DNA of 64,000 nucleotides from Tilletia caries (GCA_032718865.1 JALUTQ010000038.1:1178001-1242000), one strand, 5' to 3'. Positions 1 to 12,589 are shown, counted from the stretch's first letter. The notes: generated by a model not told the origin, from the letters alone. A program made the numbers and translations.

Positions 1-2
1 TC

Positions 3-305
3 CCCTCGCTCGAATGGCTCTCCCGTCGAACACAGCGTTGCGTCATCGGCACGCCCATCGTCTCCGCCATCTCCCTGAAACGCGTTGGTCTCATAGACAG
101 CACCCTCGGTGGTCTCGTTCTGGGAGGAGGAGCAGCGGCCGGTCTGATCACATATGCCTTCGGGAAGTACGGCGAATCCCAGGGTGTCGCTCAACGTGCG
201 GACGCCTGGCCGGGGCAAGCGCAGCTCGTCATTGCTCAGAGCCCTAGTCAGACAACCGGATCGCAGCGTCTCGGCGCATTTTCTGCCTCGCGCTCTCGGC
301 GCTGA
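3..305 (+). CDS. 3' end of an unknown protein, cut by the window edge
   Basis: An open frame runs from the window edge to TGA at 303-305 and reads about 100 residues. It contains a glycine/alanine-rich hydrophobic stretch (near LGGLVLGGGAAAGLITYAFG) that could be a membrane helix, then a Gln/Ser-rich tail ending in SRSRR. No family is recognised. There is no start codon that decides the frame and only codon quality supports it, so this may be a chance frame; the upstream part is outside the window. Confidence 0.3.
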   Translation, partial: PSLEWLSRRTQRCVIGTPIVSAISLKRVGLIDSTLGGLVLGGGAAAGLITYAFGKYGESQGVAQRADAWPGQAQLVIAQSPSQTTGSQRLGAFSASRSRR

Positions 306-1543
306 ACGACAGGTTCAGCTCTTGGTGTTCCTCCTCGCTCCCCGCTTCCGTTCCTGCGACAATGGCACCTACGGACACTCCTGACTCCAATACGCCGCAC
401 GCGTCTACTCACGGGTACTGCAAACGGATATGTTCCTCACCGCTTACGCGACCATGACAGGCGCACCTGCCGACTAGCAGCGCCAGGATTCCTCGGCAGT
501 CGGCCTTCGCAACTCGCCACGCGCAACAATCACGACCGTCGGACGATCCTGGACGTGTCAAAGGTCAAGTAAATGCATACAAGTCACACGTATGCATCGT
601 GCAGGACCGAAATTGCGACCACGGTTGAGACCGACGATGATATATGCATCTCGGCAGCCGGACTCCAGCAAGGGGCGCACATCTCCTCCCCGTCATCACG
701 CCGTGCCGACTTACCCTGCAAGGAACTCTTCGTGACGCGATGAGCTGGTGGACGGCGGTTCGGGCTCACAGCATTGCCCATGTTCACCGGCTAAAGCACC
801 ATCCTCCCCCTCAGTAGCACGTTGTCCCCGCCGACCGATACCGACTTCGGTATCGACCTCGGTACTCGATCCGGGCGGTTGCATTTCACGACACGACTGC
901 CTTCTATTCACACAGCTACAGCATCCTAGTTCCATTCCCTTCCCATCCCTCCATGCGCATCTCGCTCCCTCTCTTATTCACTTCATGCCCGTTGCAGTTC
1001 CTCCCGCTCATACACAACTGAGGACAGTTGTCTCGTTTTGGGTGGGGATGTGCTGGCAACACGTGGCTTCGCCACATGGCCAGTTATCTTATCTACTATT
1101 CTTATCTTCAGCTCTCCCTTTCCCACACCTCCGCATAGCAACCCTTCCATCCTCCACATTTCCCACGCCATTCTTCCAGTCACCTCTTTTCTCTTCCTCG
1201 CCTCCCTCTTGTAATTAGTCCGACACTGCATACTTGTTTCATCTCAGTTCTCTCCGAACACAGTCCTTAGTGAAAGCTAGGTGATTAGACTATCTCGGCC
1301 TGTGTTCGCACACTGCCAGCCTCGGAGTCTTCAGAGTCTCGAGAAGAGGAAGGTGAGCAGTCCGACATCGGCTTGAAGGGAGGCGGCGTGGATGGAGGCG
1401 GAGAAGAGCCGTACTGGGGGACCATAATGACGATTGGAGGGATCTTGCACTCTTCACTGCGGTTTCCTCTCTGTATACGTATGTATCGCTCCCCTGCGCT
1501 ACCTCAATTCTTCACAGGGAGAGGTTTCAAGCTTCAACTTGTC

Positions 1544-1700
1544 CGCGCAAGAACGTCTGCACCCACTCCTGCCCCTACGACATGAGATATCGGAAGACGC
1601 TGAACTGCAAAACAACTGGTGCGCGCAAGGACGTCTGCACCCACTCCTGCGTCCTGCCCTTCACCCTTGCGACATGAGAAATCGGAAGACATTGAAATCT
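1544..1700. repeat. Imperfect direct repeat, 78-bp period
   Basis: Two copies start at 1544 and 1622. Both begin CGCGCAAG.ACGTCTGCACC and later share GACATGAGA.ATCGGAAGAC; the second copy has an extra internal stretch. A local duplication with no coding role that I can see. Confidence 0.6.
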
Positions 1701-2057
1701 AAAAATTCGAAGAGAACACAACAGGTGACATTGCAACGTCGTCAACAGCAGTGAACATGCGTGCTCATCCCTGACCGTGGTGCGGACTCCCGATTTTGAA
1801 TTTCCACCAAACCTCATCAATCATCATTCCTGAGTAGCCGCGCGCCAACTTAAGTTCCAAAGTAATTAAATTTAAAGTGCGCATGTCGGCACATTCAACC
1901 AACGGAAAAACTCACACCGAATCCGCCAAGTGGGCTGAACTGCTAACACAGCCCACATATCAGGTTTCGATTTATCGTCGGGCGTCGCAACCAACAATGC
2001 TGTACGCACACTGCCCAAATTTACGCAACGTGGAAATGGAGTTTTGACACATTGATT

Positions 2058-2301
2058 TCGCGCTAAAAATTCCCGATTCACGGGATCCATTGAAGTAGGT
2101 TATAAAATAAACGCATATATGACCACATATTTTCCCAAAAGATCTTAAAAATATGAGCTAAATTCCACCGACGAAATCGAATCTCGCGCTAAAAATGCCC
2201 GATTCACGGGACCCATTGAAGTTGGTCATAAAATAAATGCATATATGACCATGTATGCTCCTAAAAGATCTTAAAAATATGAGTTGAATTTCACCGCCGA
2301 G
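2058..2301. repeat. Tandem duplication, 126-bp unit, two copies
   Basis: Copies start at 2058 and 2184 with TCGCGCTAAAAAT. Each contains CCCGATTCACGGGA, a GCATATATGACCA motif and AAGATCTTAAAAATATGAG. The copies differ by scattered substitutions only, so this is an older head-to-tail duplication in AT-rich DNA. Confidence 0.75.
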
Positions 2302-2653
2302 GCTGTGGTCATATTGGGATTTAGGTCGTATTTGGCAAGCCCAACTCATCGTTCATGTATTCATGAGTGCCAAATTTTGCCCCCAAAACCTGATGATATA
2401 TGTGTGAGTATCATGGTCATGAATGGGCGTGGCATATCACTCATAATCATGAGTTCATCTTTATAGCAATTTGTGGTGAGCATCGCTTTGCAGCCTGCAG
2501 GTTGAAGGAATTTTAATTCCCACATCCGCTACAATCCTTGCGCGACATCGAAGAAATTGACTGTAAACATGATCCGCGGCCCGCGCCCGTCAGCAACTCC
2601 TCGCTTTTCATTCTTGGTTGGAAGCTGACGACCATCGTTATCACACCATACAG

Positions 2654-3378
2654 ATGTTCACAGCAAAAGATCTGCGGCGCGGAATCTACTTTGAATGCCT
2701 CCGAGGACAGGTCCGCGATCCGCCCGGCCATCGCTCCCCCGTGAGGTTCTCAACCTGGACGCCCAAGCAATGGGCGGACTACATGTCCGAAGTTCGGGAC
2801 AACGACGCCGACCGGGTCCTCAACATCCTGGGACAACTAAAGCGAGCCAAGTCTCCCGATCGCTTGTTCGAAGAGCTCAGCGTCGAGCTGAAGCGCCGAA
2901 TGAAGGTAACACAAATGTGCTGCTTCTTCATGACCATTTACCGGGAACAGTCCCGAAGGCTGGAAGGGTAAACCGCCGCGCTACAAGCCGATGCGTCCCT
3001 ACTGGCTTGACCGCCTCGACAAAATTGACGAGAGAACTGCTCGACCGCGAGCGTCGCCACAATGGTCGAAATCCACGCGGCGCGGCTGCTGAGCCTTCTG
3101 CTGGAAGTTCCACGCAGAAGGGACCGCTCTCGGACATCTCAAAGCGCGCCGTGAATGTTGAATTGGACGACCCCGAGTTGGGAACCACTTTGGAGGGAGA
3201 AGACGCGAAATTGAAGGAAGATGTGGGCCCGAGAGAGGACGATGCCATGGATTTCTACGCCTCCGAGTCGCAGCCACACAAGGGGAAGAAGAAGGTGTCT
3301 GCCGAGCAGAATGATGATGACGAGATTCCTCGACCAGGCAATCGAGCTCGACGAGGCCAGGATGGAGGAGGAGGGTGA
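2654..3378 (+). CDS. Hypothetical protein, two exons, acidic C-terminus
   Basis: Proposed as join(2654..2905, 2959..3378), 223 residues. The start is the ATG of MFTAKDLRRG; the 53-nt intron has GTAACA and GAAG ends and joins the two open frames in phase. Exon 1 carries a plausible helical region (TWTPKQWADYMSEV, then RVLNILGQLKRA). Exon 2 has a charged segment (LTRELLDRERR) and an acidic, lysine-rich tail (NDDDEIP). No known family is recognised. A second reading frame after the intron also gives sensible-looking protein (KPPRYKPMRPYWLDRLDKI), so an alternative acceptor or a frameshift is possible. It could be a transposon-associated gene. The neighbours on both sides are repeats. Confidence 0.45.
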
Positions 3379-5325
3379 GGGGGAGGAGACGGGGAAATGA
3401 GGAGACTGATGTGTGTTAACACCCCTTTGAATCCAAACATTGACCATGCCGTCCGGGAAAGTATGGACAGAGACTTGATGAGAACTGAGTTGGCGATTTG
3501 TCTGAGAAACGGGTACGAGTGTAGACATCTCATAGGTAAGGGCCTACCGGGTAAGCTCTAAGACTCTGATGGCGCCGCGTACCATTTTAACCTTCAAGTA
3601 ATTAAAGGTTGAACGGAAAAATCTACACAGTACACTGGAGTGGTCAAGGAGGCTGAACGTGCAGCAACACTGGATTGTTTTCTGTACTGTGTGTGTTGTG
3701 TCCTACGATCAAGGGGTGAATGAACATGCTTTATTGCCATTCGATAGTTCATGGTAATTTGTCTGCCCTTTTTTTTTTGGAATTGCCAATGTTTGATATT
3801 AGAGCAGTAAGACGTGTCATGTAGGCAAAAGCTGTCGCATGCGTCTTTGAGGTCGCAAATCTTACATCCATGATCATTACAAGAAAATTTTGATAAATGC
3901 TTGTCAGGATAAATCATTCAGTTGACTGATAACTCATAGTCTCTTACCAGTTTCCCACCATTGATGAAATTCTGATCGATTGTGGCCAAAGGTATGTCTT
4001 AATATCCATCAGTTTTGGAAATTCCGCCGGAATCCCGGTTGTGTTTCATTTTCAAAGTTATGCTGCTTTCAAAAAGAAACCGACATGGGGTGACTTATGT
4101 GTGCATCTGAAATTATGTATATAAACCATCATGGTGTCATACGGCCATATAAATGATGTTTAAAATCAAAGCACAACAGATATAGGTGATGAGAATTATT
4201 GCAACATTTATGCACGTGAAGATAGTGAGATTTTTTCCGGACATAGTATAGTGAAAGTGAAAGCGAAGGTCTCAGCCGGCCGACGAAGTTTAGTTCAGAC
4301 TTCAGTGATGAAATGTTGAGATAATGAGTACTAGTTTGAGGACATTTTTGCACCACCCGGCCACTGGAAGACCGCGGTGATCTCTGGCTGCGAAGTCACT
4401 AGATAATGCAGACAGTTGCAAAATTCTTGCAGATAGTAGACTTAATTCTCAACATCGTAACTGTCTTCACTGCATACTTATTAACTAATTTACCGATCAA
4501 CTGGTTGGGGATTAATTCCCTTTCTATGCTTATTCCGTTTCCTTGCATATAAATTCTAGATCACTCATTACGTCCGTCAGTACGTCAATCATCACAGCGT
4601 GCTCGAGGGCGACGAAGAGACTGTCATCTAGATTCAAGAATGCCTCCGGAACACTCTGTGCTAGAATTAGAAATCTTTAGCACAAAAGTTTAAGGCCGGC
4701 TTGAGGTTGGAGATTGAGTATAATTGGATAACTTGGTCATGATTCAGCGTCGTAATATCACAAAAAAAGTCTGAATACGACTAAATCGTGTGTTTGTCGG
4801 ATATATGGTCATATTTCTGGTCATAATGTCATAGGTGACCAATATTTCCAAAGTCTGGTCATCTGACATGACTTCCAGGGTCACTCTTGATTTGCCAATA
4901 TAACTTATGACCTTATCACTCTTAAAATAATAGTATCTCCTTTATGACAGTATGACCCCTACGAGTCATATTATCTTGCAAAGTACTGTATGGAAGAGTA
5001 AAATTCGAACTTCTGCGATAGATGTTTGAACTTTTTTCTGTGATTAGAGGGTACTATCTCGTGTTTCTACGGAATTTCTGTGGTGTACCATTCTGCGATA
5101 ATTTGAAAAGCTATCCCAGTCTGCACTCTGTAGTGTGCAGCCAAATTTTGTCACTTCTGTGTTTTACCTCGTTCCGCATATGAAGCTAGAAAAATGACTT
5201 GCGTGAGGATGACGATGCAGGCTGTCCTTTTGGTCAGCCAAGGTGGCAGTGATTTTGCGATTCAGACATAATGCATCATTAGACTGGTGTGTAATCGGGT
5301 GATCGGTAAATGGTGATCTCTCTAG
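3379..5325. other. AT-rich intergenic stretch
   Basis: Stop codons are dense in all frames and no RNA gene, splice structure or long repeat is apparent. At 5284-5320 a segment beginning TGGTGTGTAATCGGGTGATC recurs at 21868-21905, so it is part of a dispersed repeat. Confidence 0.6.
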
Positions 5326-5333
5326 TAAGTGAC

Positions 5334-6047
5334 CAGGGCTCGGCTCCGACTATAGTCGCACGTTTTTTGGCATAGTCATAGTCGTAGTCGTAGGCGTTTT
5401 TTGAAAATCCAAAATAGTCATAGTCGTAAGTCTGACTATAGTGTCATAGTTGACTATAGTCGCAGGCTTTTGCGCAGCCAAATTTTGCACTGTAGTGTGA
5501 CTATAGCCAAAATTGTGACGCCTGTGCGCCACTATAGTCGGACTTTGGGACAATAATTTTCGCACTATAGTTGCACGTCCAATTTCAGACTATAAATAGT
5601 TATAGTGTAGGTCGCTTTTGATTGTCTAAAATGGGATATAGTCAGGCTATGGTTCGACTATCCAACAATAATAGTCGCACTATGACTGGCTATAGTGTTT
5701 CATGGGCAATAGATGTCACAGTCTGACTATAGCGGTGGCGGTCGCGCCTGCGGCTATAGTCGCAACTCCAAGCTATAGTCAGACCATGACATACTATAGT
5801 CGGACTATAGCCGAATTGTTTGCTGCGACTATAGCCTTGACGTCCAGCTATTGTCCGACTATAGTCGCAAAATCAATTTTAGACCAGATTTTTAGCGACT
5901 ATGGCGACTATTGTCTTACATTCTCTGGAGCATAGTCATAGTCATAGTCGTAAGTGCGACTATCAGCGGCTATGACTATAGTCGCTCATAGTCGTATGAG
6001 GCTATAGTCGTAATAGTCGTAAAATCCCATAGTCGTGCCGAGCCCTG
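5334..6047. mobile_element. hAT-type MITE, copy 1 (CTATAG family)
   Basis: A 714-bp non-autonomous element bounded by inverted ends CAGGGCTCGGC... and ...GCCGAGCCCTG. It is flanked by a perfect 8-bp target duplication TAAGTGAC (5326-5333 and 6048-6055), the length made by hAT transposases. The whole interior is built from the word CTATAGTC and its variants (GACTATAG, CATAGTCGTA) on both strands, so it can fold extensively. It encodes no transposase. Copy 2 at 8621-9335 is nearly identical, with only scattered differences and single-base indels, so both moved recently. Short ORFs inside it are by-products of the repeat. Confidence 0.92.
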
Positions 6048-6412
6048 TAAGTGACCACAGCCACAGGGAGGGGGAGAGAGTCAGGAAGAGATGTATTGCC
6101 GCTCTACAGCGTCAATAGACGCTCGTTAATAAGAAAGGAGAGGAGTCGAACTTCTCACCTGCTCTACAGCGTCAATAGGAGCTGAGGGAGCAAGTGAGGA
6201 AGGGATGCGAGGAAAATGAAGTGAATAAGTGAGGAAGAGAGGAAAAAGAGGCCTTTCGACGGAGAGAGTGTGTGGGAGCAGAGAAGGGTCAGTGATCGGA
6301 GCGGAGACTTCACCCTCCTCCACTAAGATGACGCATGCGGGTGGAGGTGGACGTGTCTCATGCAAAAGCCGAATCACCAACAACCCACAACAACGGCAAC
6401 GAACAAACAAAG

Positions 6413-7916
6413 ATGCCCCCCCCCCCAACTCGTCTTGTTACCCGTCGCTCTGCCGTCCAGGCACCTCATGAGGCTGGGGCGGCGCCTCCGTCGTATGCTG
6501 CAGCTGAATTAATTGTAGTAGATAGCCGGGAGAGTGAGCTTTCTGACGTGGATTCAGATGCAGGAGTAGGAAAGGTGAAGGCAGTGGCCGAGGAGCAGGC
6601 TGCAGAGTGTAATAGTTATACGGCCGAGATTCAAACAAGGTTAGCAGTGATCGAGGTAGTTGTAATCTTGTCTTATCTCAGAGGTAGACACGTCGGTTCA
6701 CACGTTAGACTTAACTCTGCAATGTCCTGTGAATTGCCAAGCTGGTGTCTGAGATGTGAGTGCGGTGTCTGTTCGTCGAAAGGGGCGAAGTTGGGCGAGA
6801 GCCCGCTTTCTTTTATATCTTTCTGATCCTGGCAGGAAGACTGGTGGTGAGCTTACAGGGTAGGAGTTAACCATGTCTTTGACCTACATCACTACAGAAT
6901 CATTCCGGAGAAGTCCGATAGGGAAAAGGTAAACTAACTAATTAAATGATGGGAGATGTTTGATAGACACAGACAGAATATAATATAGGAGGTAAAGTGT
7001 GAGTCAAGTCGTAGAGCGTGGTCGAGTCCGACTGTGTGAGCAGAGCGGATACGAGAAAGAAGTCGAGTCATGATTGCGTGACAATGACCAGTGTGAATTG
7101 TGGTCACTGTCACAGCAAAGTCACAATAGAGTCATAATGTGATCACGAACAAATTACGATCCCTGAGAAGTGGTACTCATGGGCTGAGTATTACATGGAG
7201 GCGGGAGACGAGGAGGAGGTTGAGAAAGTGGTGGCGCAGGTGGCGGAATTGCCCTGTATCCATTGCCACAAACGCAAGATCGAATGCAAGGTGTTCTCCG
7301 AGTCCAAGCGCTGTCAGGGCTGCAGCAAGGGTCGGAACGGCTGCAACGCCGATGGCCGTAGTGGGTTGTTTGTTCTCCGCTCGCACCCAAACACACCCAG
7401 TATCCCATAACCACCCGTTATCGGCCCATTTCCGCGGCAAGTACTCGCTGCTGCGCCAGCGCATTTACAAAAAGCGTTTTGCCGCCGCCATTAGGGCCAA
7501 ACCTTATGTTCCTGTGCGCACCAACGCAAGCAATCAGCAACGATTGGACCGCCAAATATCTGGAGGACATTGTCGGTGAGGAGGCCCGACGCGATGCCGA
7601 CGTGCGTCAGCACTTGGGTAGATATGTGCCTATTGCGGCCACAAAAGCGCCCGTATCTATGCAACTCCTTCTTGCGTCGGGCTCTGGCACGTCCGGCCCC
7701 GCTGTTGGCACGCCTTCTTACAGCCTCAACAACCTCGACGACCCGAGTGCACACAAACGGGTGCTCGGCAACAACAAAGCCGCCATCGACCAGTTTCTGG
7801 AGATGGGCGTCGGGCCTCCTTGCACGACCCGCTGCCCGCGTGTCAAAATCACCGTTTCATCTTCTCTCACTGACTCTATCTCTGACTCCCTCTTCCGTGC
7901 ACCACCCGCACGGTAG
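6413..7916 (+). CDS. Possible Zn(II)2Cys6-type zinc cluster gene, exon structure uncertain
   Basis: The core evidence is at about 7253-7345, where the frame gives C-X2-C-X6-C-X8-C-X2-C-X6-C (from CIHCHKRKIEC to CSKGRNGC). That spacing matches fungal binuclear zinc cluster DNA-binding domains, which bind two zinc ions and contact CGG-type sites. An upstream exon from ATG 6413 reads MPPPPTRLVTRRSAVQAP and then an acidic Ser/Asp stretch, ending near a GTTAGC donor around 6640. Downstream, two overlapping frames near 7440-7830 look coding (GKYSLLRQRIYKKRF; NDWTAKYLEDIVGEEARR). Exon joins cannot be fixed, and the gene lies between two hAT MITEs. It may be a broken gene, and many such cluster proteins near transposons have no known target. 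Confidence 0.4.
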
Positions 7917-8620
7917 CCGTAGAGCGAAATCAGCATTCACTGCTTCATCCTCTCTCACTCTCCGTCTGCCCATTCTGACTATCTCGACTCCCCATTCCCC
8001 TTTTGCTTCTTCTTGACTCATGCTCTCTCACTCTCTTTAAGTCATCAATATGACCCGATGACTCTGTTTGTAATTAAGCTGTGCCAAAAGGAGTGCCTGG
8101 ATTTTGACTCACAGATGCTTATGGTGACTGTGCGACTTGACGTGGCTGCGATTTACTCCAGTCAGCAGCACTCAAACGCGTTCTCGCCACATTACATCTC
8201 TGCAGCTCGCACCGCACAGTGTGCTGCGCATTGCTGCGCATTGCTGCGCACCCAAGGACATCTGAAAGGAATAAAAGGAGCTCCTCCCTCGCCTTTTCCT
8301 CCCTTTCTGTCCCCCATCTCTATACGTTTTCACACCTTCACACCTAACTTGGCAATCACATAACATTGCAAGGTAAGTCAAACGTGTGAAGTTTGAGTCT
8401 CATCAAGTTTCAACCAATAGTCTCATACACTACATTTCTTTTTCTACACCACACCTCCTGTAGGACTACTAAAATCTAGATCAGTGATCAACTCAGTAGA
8501 CAAAGGCCAAAGTTCTAGCTGCGTGTCACTTCTGTCTCCCTACAACGAGCGGTACTACACGTAGACTGTCCAACACCCGACGCCGAACCTACCAGGTGGA
8601 TTTCTTTCTTGTAGTTGGGA
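7917..8620. other. Intergenic stretch, no gene seen
   Basis: C/T-rich sequence with TCTCTCACTC-like tracts followed by AT-richer DNA up to the hAT MITE. There is a short GCTGCGCATT repeat at about 8223-8250. No supported ORF or RNA gene. Confidence 0.5.
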
Positions 8621-9335
8621 CAGGGCTCGGCTCCGACTATAGTCGCACGTTTTTTGGCATAGTCATAGTCGTAGTCGTAGGCGTTTTTTGAAAATCCGAA
8701 ATAGTCATAGTCGTAAGTCTGACTATAGTGCCATAGTCGACTATAGTCGCAGGCTTTTGCGCAGCCAAATTTTGCACTATAGTGTGACTATAGCCAAAAT
8801 TGTAACGCCTGTGCGCCACTATAGTCGGACTTTGGGACAATAATTTTCGCACTATAGTTGCACGTCCAATTTCAGACTATAAATAGTTATAGTGTAGGTC
8901 GCTTTTTGATTGTCTAAAATGGGATATAGTCAGGCTATGGTTCGACTATCCAACAATAATAGTCGCACTATGACTGGCTATAGTGTTTCATGGGCAATAG
9001 ATGTCACAGTCTGACTATAGCGGTGACGGTCGCGCCTGCGGCTATAGTCGCAACTCCAAGCTATAGTCAGACCATGACATACTATAGTCGGACTATAGCC
9101 GAATTGTTTGCTGCGACTATAGCCTTGACGTCCAGCTATTGTCCGACTATAGTCGCAAAATCAATTTTAGACCAGATTTTTAGCGACTATGGCGACTATT
9201 GTCTTGCATCTTCTGGAGCATAGTCATAGTCATAGTCGTAAGTGCGACTATCAGCGGCTATGACTATAGTCGCTCATAGTCGTATGAGGCTATAGTCGTA
9301 ATAGTCGTAAAATCCCATAGTCGTGCCGAGCCCTG
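8621..9335. mobile_element. hAT-type MITE, copy 2 (CTATAG family)
   Basis: 715 bp with the same CAGGGCTCGG/CCGAGCCCTG ends as copy 1, and its own perfect 8-bp target duplication AGTTGGGA (8613-8620 and 9336-9343). The different target sequences show two independent insertions of the same source. It sits immediately upstream of the pogo-like transposase relic. Confidence 0.92.
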
Positions 9336-9360
9336 AGTTGGGAAACCTTATACTCTGGAT

Positions 9361-10424
9361 TTGTGTATTCGCCCTGGCCCCGGGGTCTCATGGAAAGAAA
9401 CAAAGAAGGTTGCTCGCATGCATAAAGCACGCATGGCGGGCTTGCAACAGTGGCGGTGGCTGATGCCGTGTATACATACTGATCAGAAATGTTATTTCAT
9501 GCATGCAGACGGGTCTCAAGAGCTGACTATGGTCATTGAAACGATAGCAGCAGACGGTACATCCCTCCCGCCCGACTACGTTTTAAGGGCAAGATAGTGA
9601 ACCTCAACCTGGCCTTCGAGAAGAAGCTGGGCGGGTGCATCACTGGCAGCGAGTCGGGATGGACCAATATTTCAATTGCACAACAGTAGTTTGAGCGCGT
9701 TTTCCTTCCTGGGAAGAAAGTCAGTGTGCCTGAGACTGCAGCCGACAATGCGGGCACGGTGTCCGCTGCTGGGGCAGGCGAAGCTGCACTCGCGGAGTCT
9801 GAGCCTGCACCTCGGCTTCTGATCCTGGTAAGAGGACTGAAATTCCCAATACACACTGTTTATTGTTAAGCGTGACATGCATGGCATGGCGTGAAGGACT
9901 TTGCGAACAAACAAAACAATGACTAATGTTAATTTTGGACCTTGTTCAGGACGGGGACTCATAGCACTTCACACTGCAGATGATGCTCAAGGCAAGAGCC
10001 ACCCATGTACACATCCTTGCCCTGCCTGCGCACACTACGCACGGCCTAGCGCCTCTCGGCCCTACCTGTTTCGGACCTCTCAAGCAGGCTTGCGCAGAGG
10101 CGCAGCGGACAGAGATGATGATGACCAGTGTGGTCAGAAAAGAGGATGTGATCAGGTATGCACTATGCATGCTGATTTGTTTGCGTCGGCTTGCGTTGAG
10201 ATACAGTGAAAATTGATTATCAGAAGTTTCATGCCCGTTTATGTTTCTGCAGGCTTTATCAGACAGCACGAGAACAGGCTTTTACGGTCGCCATTATCCA
10301 GAAGGGATACGAGGCCACCGGAATCTGGCCATACAATCCGAATGCCATCACAGGATCCATGTCTTTTGAGTTTTCCGCCGACTCGCCAAGCCAACCCGAC
10401 TTTCTTTGTGTTCGAGCTAGTTGA
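9361..10424 (+). pseudogene. Relic of a pogo/Fot1-like DDE transposase
   Basis: Fragments of a Tc1/mariner-pogo type transposase lie in order but in different frames. At about 9500-9595 the frame reads MVIETIAADGTSLPPDYV, which matches the family block around the T-V-I-E...A-D-G...P-P stretch between the catalytic acids. Next comes GWTNISIAQQ (about 9659-9690), matching the usual GWT motif. At about 10258-10350 the frame reads LYQTAREQAFT and GYEATGIWPYNPNAI, the usual C-terminal block of this family. Stops and frame changes separate the pieces, so no intact enzyme is made. The N-terminal DNA-binding part is not recognised. Confidence 0.6.
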
Positions 10425-12095
10425 GCCGATCACAGCCCACAGCGTTTTGTGAGGGAAGCCAATTCGCCTGAAAATTGTTATCTCCGGCTGTCTGGATAGC
10501 GGAGGGAGGGCGTCGACGTTGGAGGTGTGTCAAAAAATTACACCGCTAAGTCGTTGCGATACGGTTTGGAAATGCCGTTGACACAAGAGCGTCGCGAGAA
10601 GAAAATGTGAAATGTGAGAGAATGAGAATTGAAAATATGATTAACATGAATCATTAAATAATGATAAATTCTTTAATGAAAAATGAATGCACACAATTTG
10701 AGAGGAGATTTCGCCCGCCCTTGAGACGCCAAGCTTGATAAGTTGAGAGACGTGCATCCATTCCCTATCCTATCTTATCAGATGGTTTTGTCTTCCTTCA
10801 TGGTATCATCACAGACTAATTATGTTTCCGATTTCATGTGTAAGCTGACCGCTTTTTACGCTCTGAATCAGTCCGCTTCGTTCATTTTTATATCTTAACT
10901 TTCATTCACATCTCAAAACTGAAATATTACGAAAAGTACCCGGCCTATGCTAAATTTTAGGTCATTACTCCCCGACAGCATACAGACATAAAATAATATT
11001 CTGACGAGCATATCCTATCTCTATCATGCCTTTTTTGCCGAAAAAAAACCACCCGGATTTATGAACTACATTTTCGGCATCAAGGATTAATTATGTCTAC
11101 GAAAAGTATCCGGCCGGACTCATGAACAATTTTTTTGCTATTCAGACGTAAACATGTTCATGAAGTATATCGTTTTCATTTCAGGTTGATACTTTGAATC
11201 ATTAAAACTAACAATGTTCTTGATCCTATTGGCCTTCGTGAGCTCCTGCATCTTCTTCGCCCGCGCCTTTCCCTCGTTCTGCTGAGCCCGGTTCTGCTCC
11301 GTCATCTTGTATTCACTGTATTCGTCCAGAATGCCCACCCTCCAATGGTTCAATTCTAGCACTCTGACCTATGTCTATATCGTTCAAGTGACTTCTCACT
11401 GTGCTGGTAGTCTTGCAGGGTAGGTAAGAGAGTGGCAGTAGTAGTACGTAGGTAAAGGTAAACTTAAGGCTCAGACTTCTCACTTCACACGTTTGACTTA
11501 ACTCCGCAATGTTCTGCGATTGCCAAGTTAGGTGTCAGTTGTATGATGGGGAAGGAGCGTGAGGGAACATAAGGGACGAAAGGGCGAAATCACAGCTCCA
11601 TGTATGCCACAGCTCCATGTATGTCTTTCAGGTGTCCCGTGTAAACAGCTCTGTGTTTCGAGAAGGTGATGTTCGAGTAGACTGATATCGTTCGACAGCA
11701 CTGAGAGTGAGCCGTTGTCGAGTCATTGTCGAGTCAAAATCACCTGAAACACAAACTACATACACAGCCATAATATGTAATGAACTAACAGTCGAGCGCG
11801 TGAAAGAAGTACAGTGGCTTGAGAACAGAGAGGGAAGCGATCGGCGATGGTGCTGGCAGCTGACAGAGAAGATGGCAACACGCACGTTCTGGGGAGTAGT
11901 GAGTGCTGAGTGAGGGGTGCGGGGAATTATGAGCGGTGAATGGTGCGCGGGTAAGTGTAATGTGAACGGTGCGCGGGGAATTTCCAAGTGGTGAGTGGCG
12001 AGTGGCGAGTGCGGGGTGATCGCGTTGTGAGGAGTGACGTGGTCATCACGTGATGTGTTTGTGTGGGAAATAAAAAATTAACCAACAGCAAAAAG
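10425..12095. other. Intergenic AT-rich stretch
   Basis: No supported gene. Two related segments, ACGAAAAGTACCCGGCC (near 10930) and ACGAAAAGTATCCGGCC (near 11099), suggest an old duplication. A short minus-strand frame at 11138-11362 (MTEQNRAQQNEGKARAKKM) is lysine-rich but has no other support. From 11890 to 12020 there is a degenerate GAGTG(G/C)TG-type repeat. Confidence 0.5.
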
Positions 12096-12225
12096 GTTTA
12101 GTCGCACCATGCAGGATTGGAACTCACGACTTTGTCGGTGCCGACTGCCGAGTGCCGACAAAACAAACGTCAAATGTACAAACGTCCAACGGGTTAGTCC
12201 GCTGGCCCATAGAATGGTCCGTTTG
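12096..12225 (-). ncRNA. tRNA-like sequence with A-box and B-box matches
   Basis: On the minus strand a segment resembling a Pol III A box (TGGGCCAGCGGACTAA) lies about 70 bases before a B-box-like GAGTTCCAATCC. The ends can pair only partly (ACCAT with ATGGT) and the spacer is too long for a plain tRNA. It could be an intron-containing tRNA, a decayed tRNA or a tRNA-derived repeat. I cannot assign an anticodon. Confidence 0.25.
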
Positions 12226-12589
12226 TCCTCTGAGTCTCTACTCCCCTCAGCCATTATTTCCTTACGCTCACCCATTATTCACCCCCGTTCCTCCCTCATG
12301 CGCCCTCAGGCAGGGCTCCGTTACCCGGCACCCCTCTTTCTGCCCCGTTTATCCAATACGAAGAGCCACTGTACCCCAATTTCATTGAGTCCGCTCGTCC
12401 TTTATTACATACGTTCGCCCTCTTCAACCCTCCGTTCCCTCGCTTATATATAAGGCAAGGAAAAGGGACATTGTGCAACGAAGAGCTGGAGCATGGGAGC
12501 ATGGTGGCGTACATTGAAAGGCTATTGGTGTACATGAAAGTGCTAGAACATAAGTGCATGGATAGGTAGGGAAAGGTGGGCATGGGTTT

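Larger units (their letters stand above)
306..2653. other. Intergenic stretch without a supported gene
   Basis: No ORF here has convincing codon quality, domain content or splice structure. The stretch holds an imperfect 78-bp direct repeat near 1544-1700 and a 126-bp tandem duplication at 2058-2301, listed separately. From about 1850 it becomes AT-rich. Confidence 0.6.

Noticed and set aside
748..1218. 156-residue plus-strand frame
   Set aside because: Composition is that of C/T-rich non-coding DNA; no domain, no splice support.
5702..5935. 77-residue frame in the hAT MITE, repeated at 8990-9223
   Set aside because: Conserved between the copies only because the MITEs are near-identical; it is made from the CTATAGTC array.
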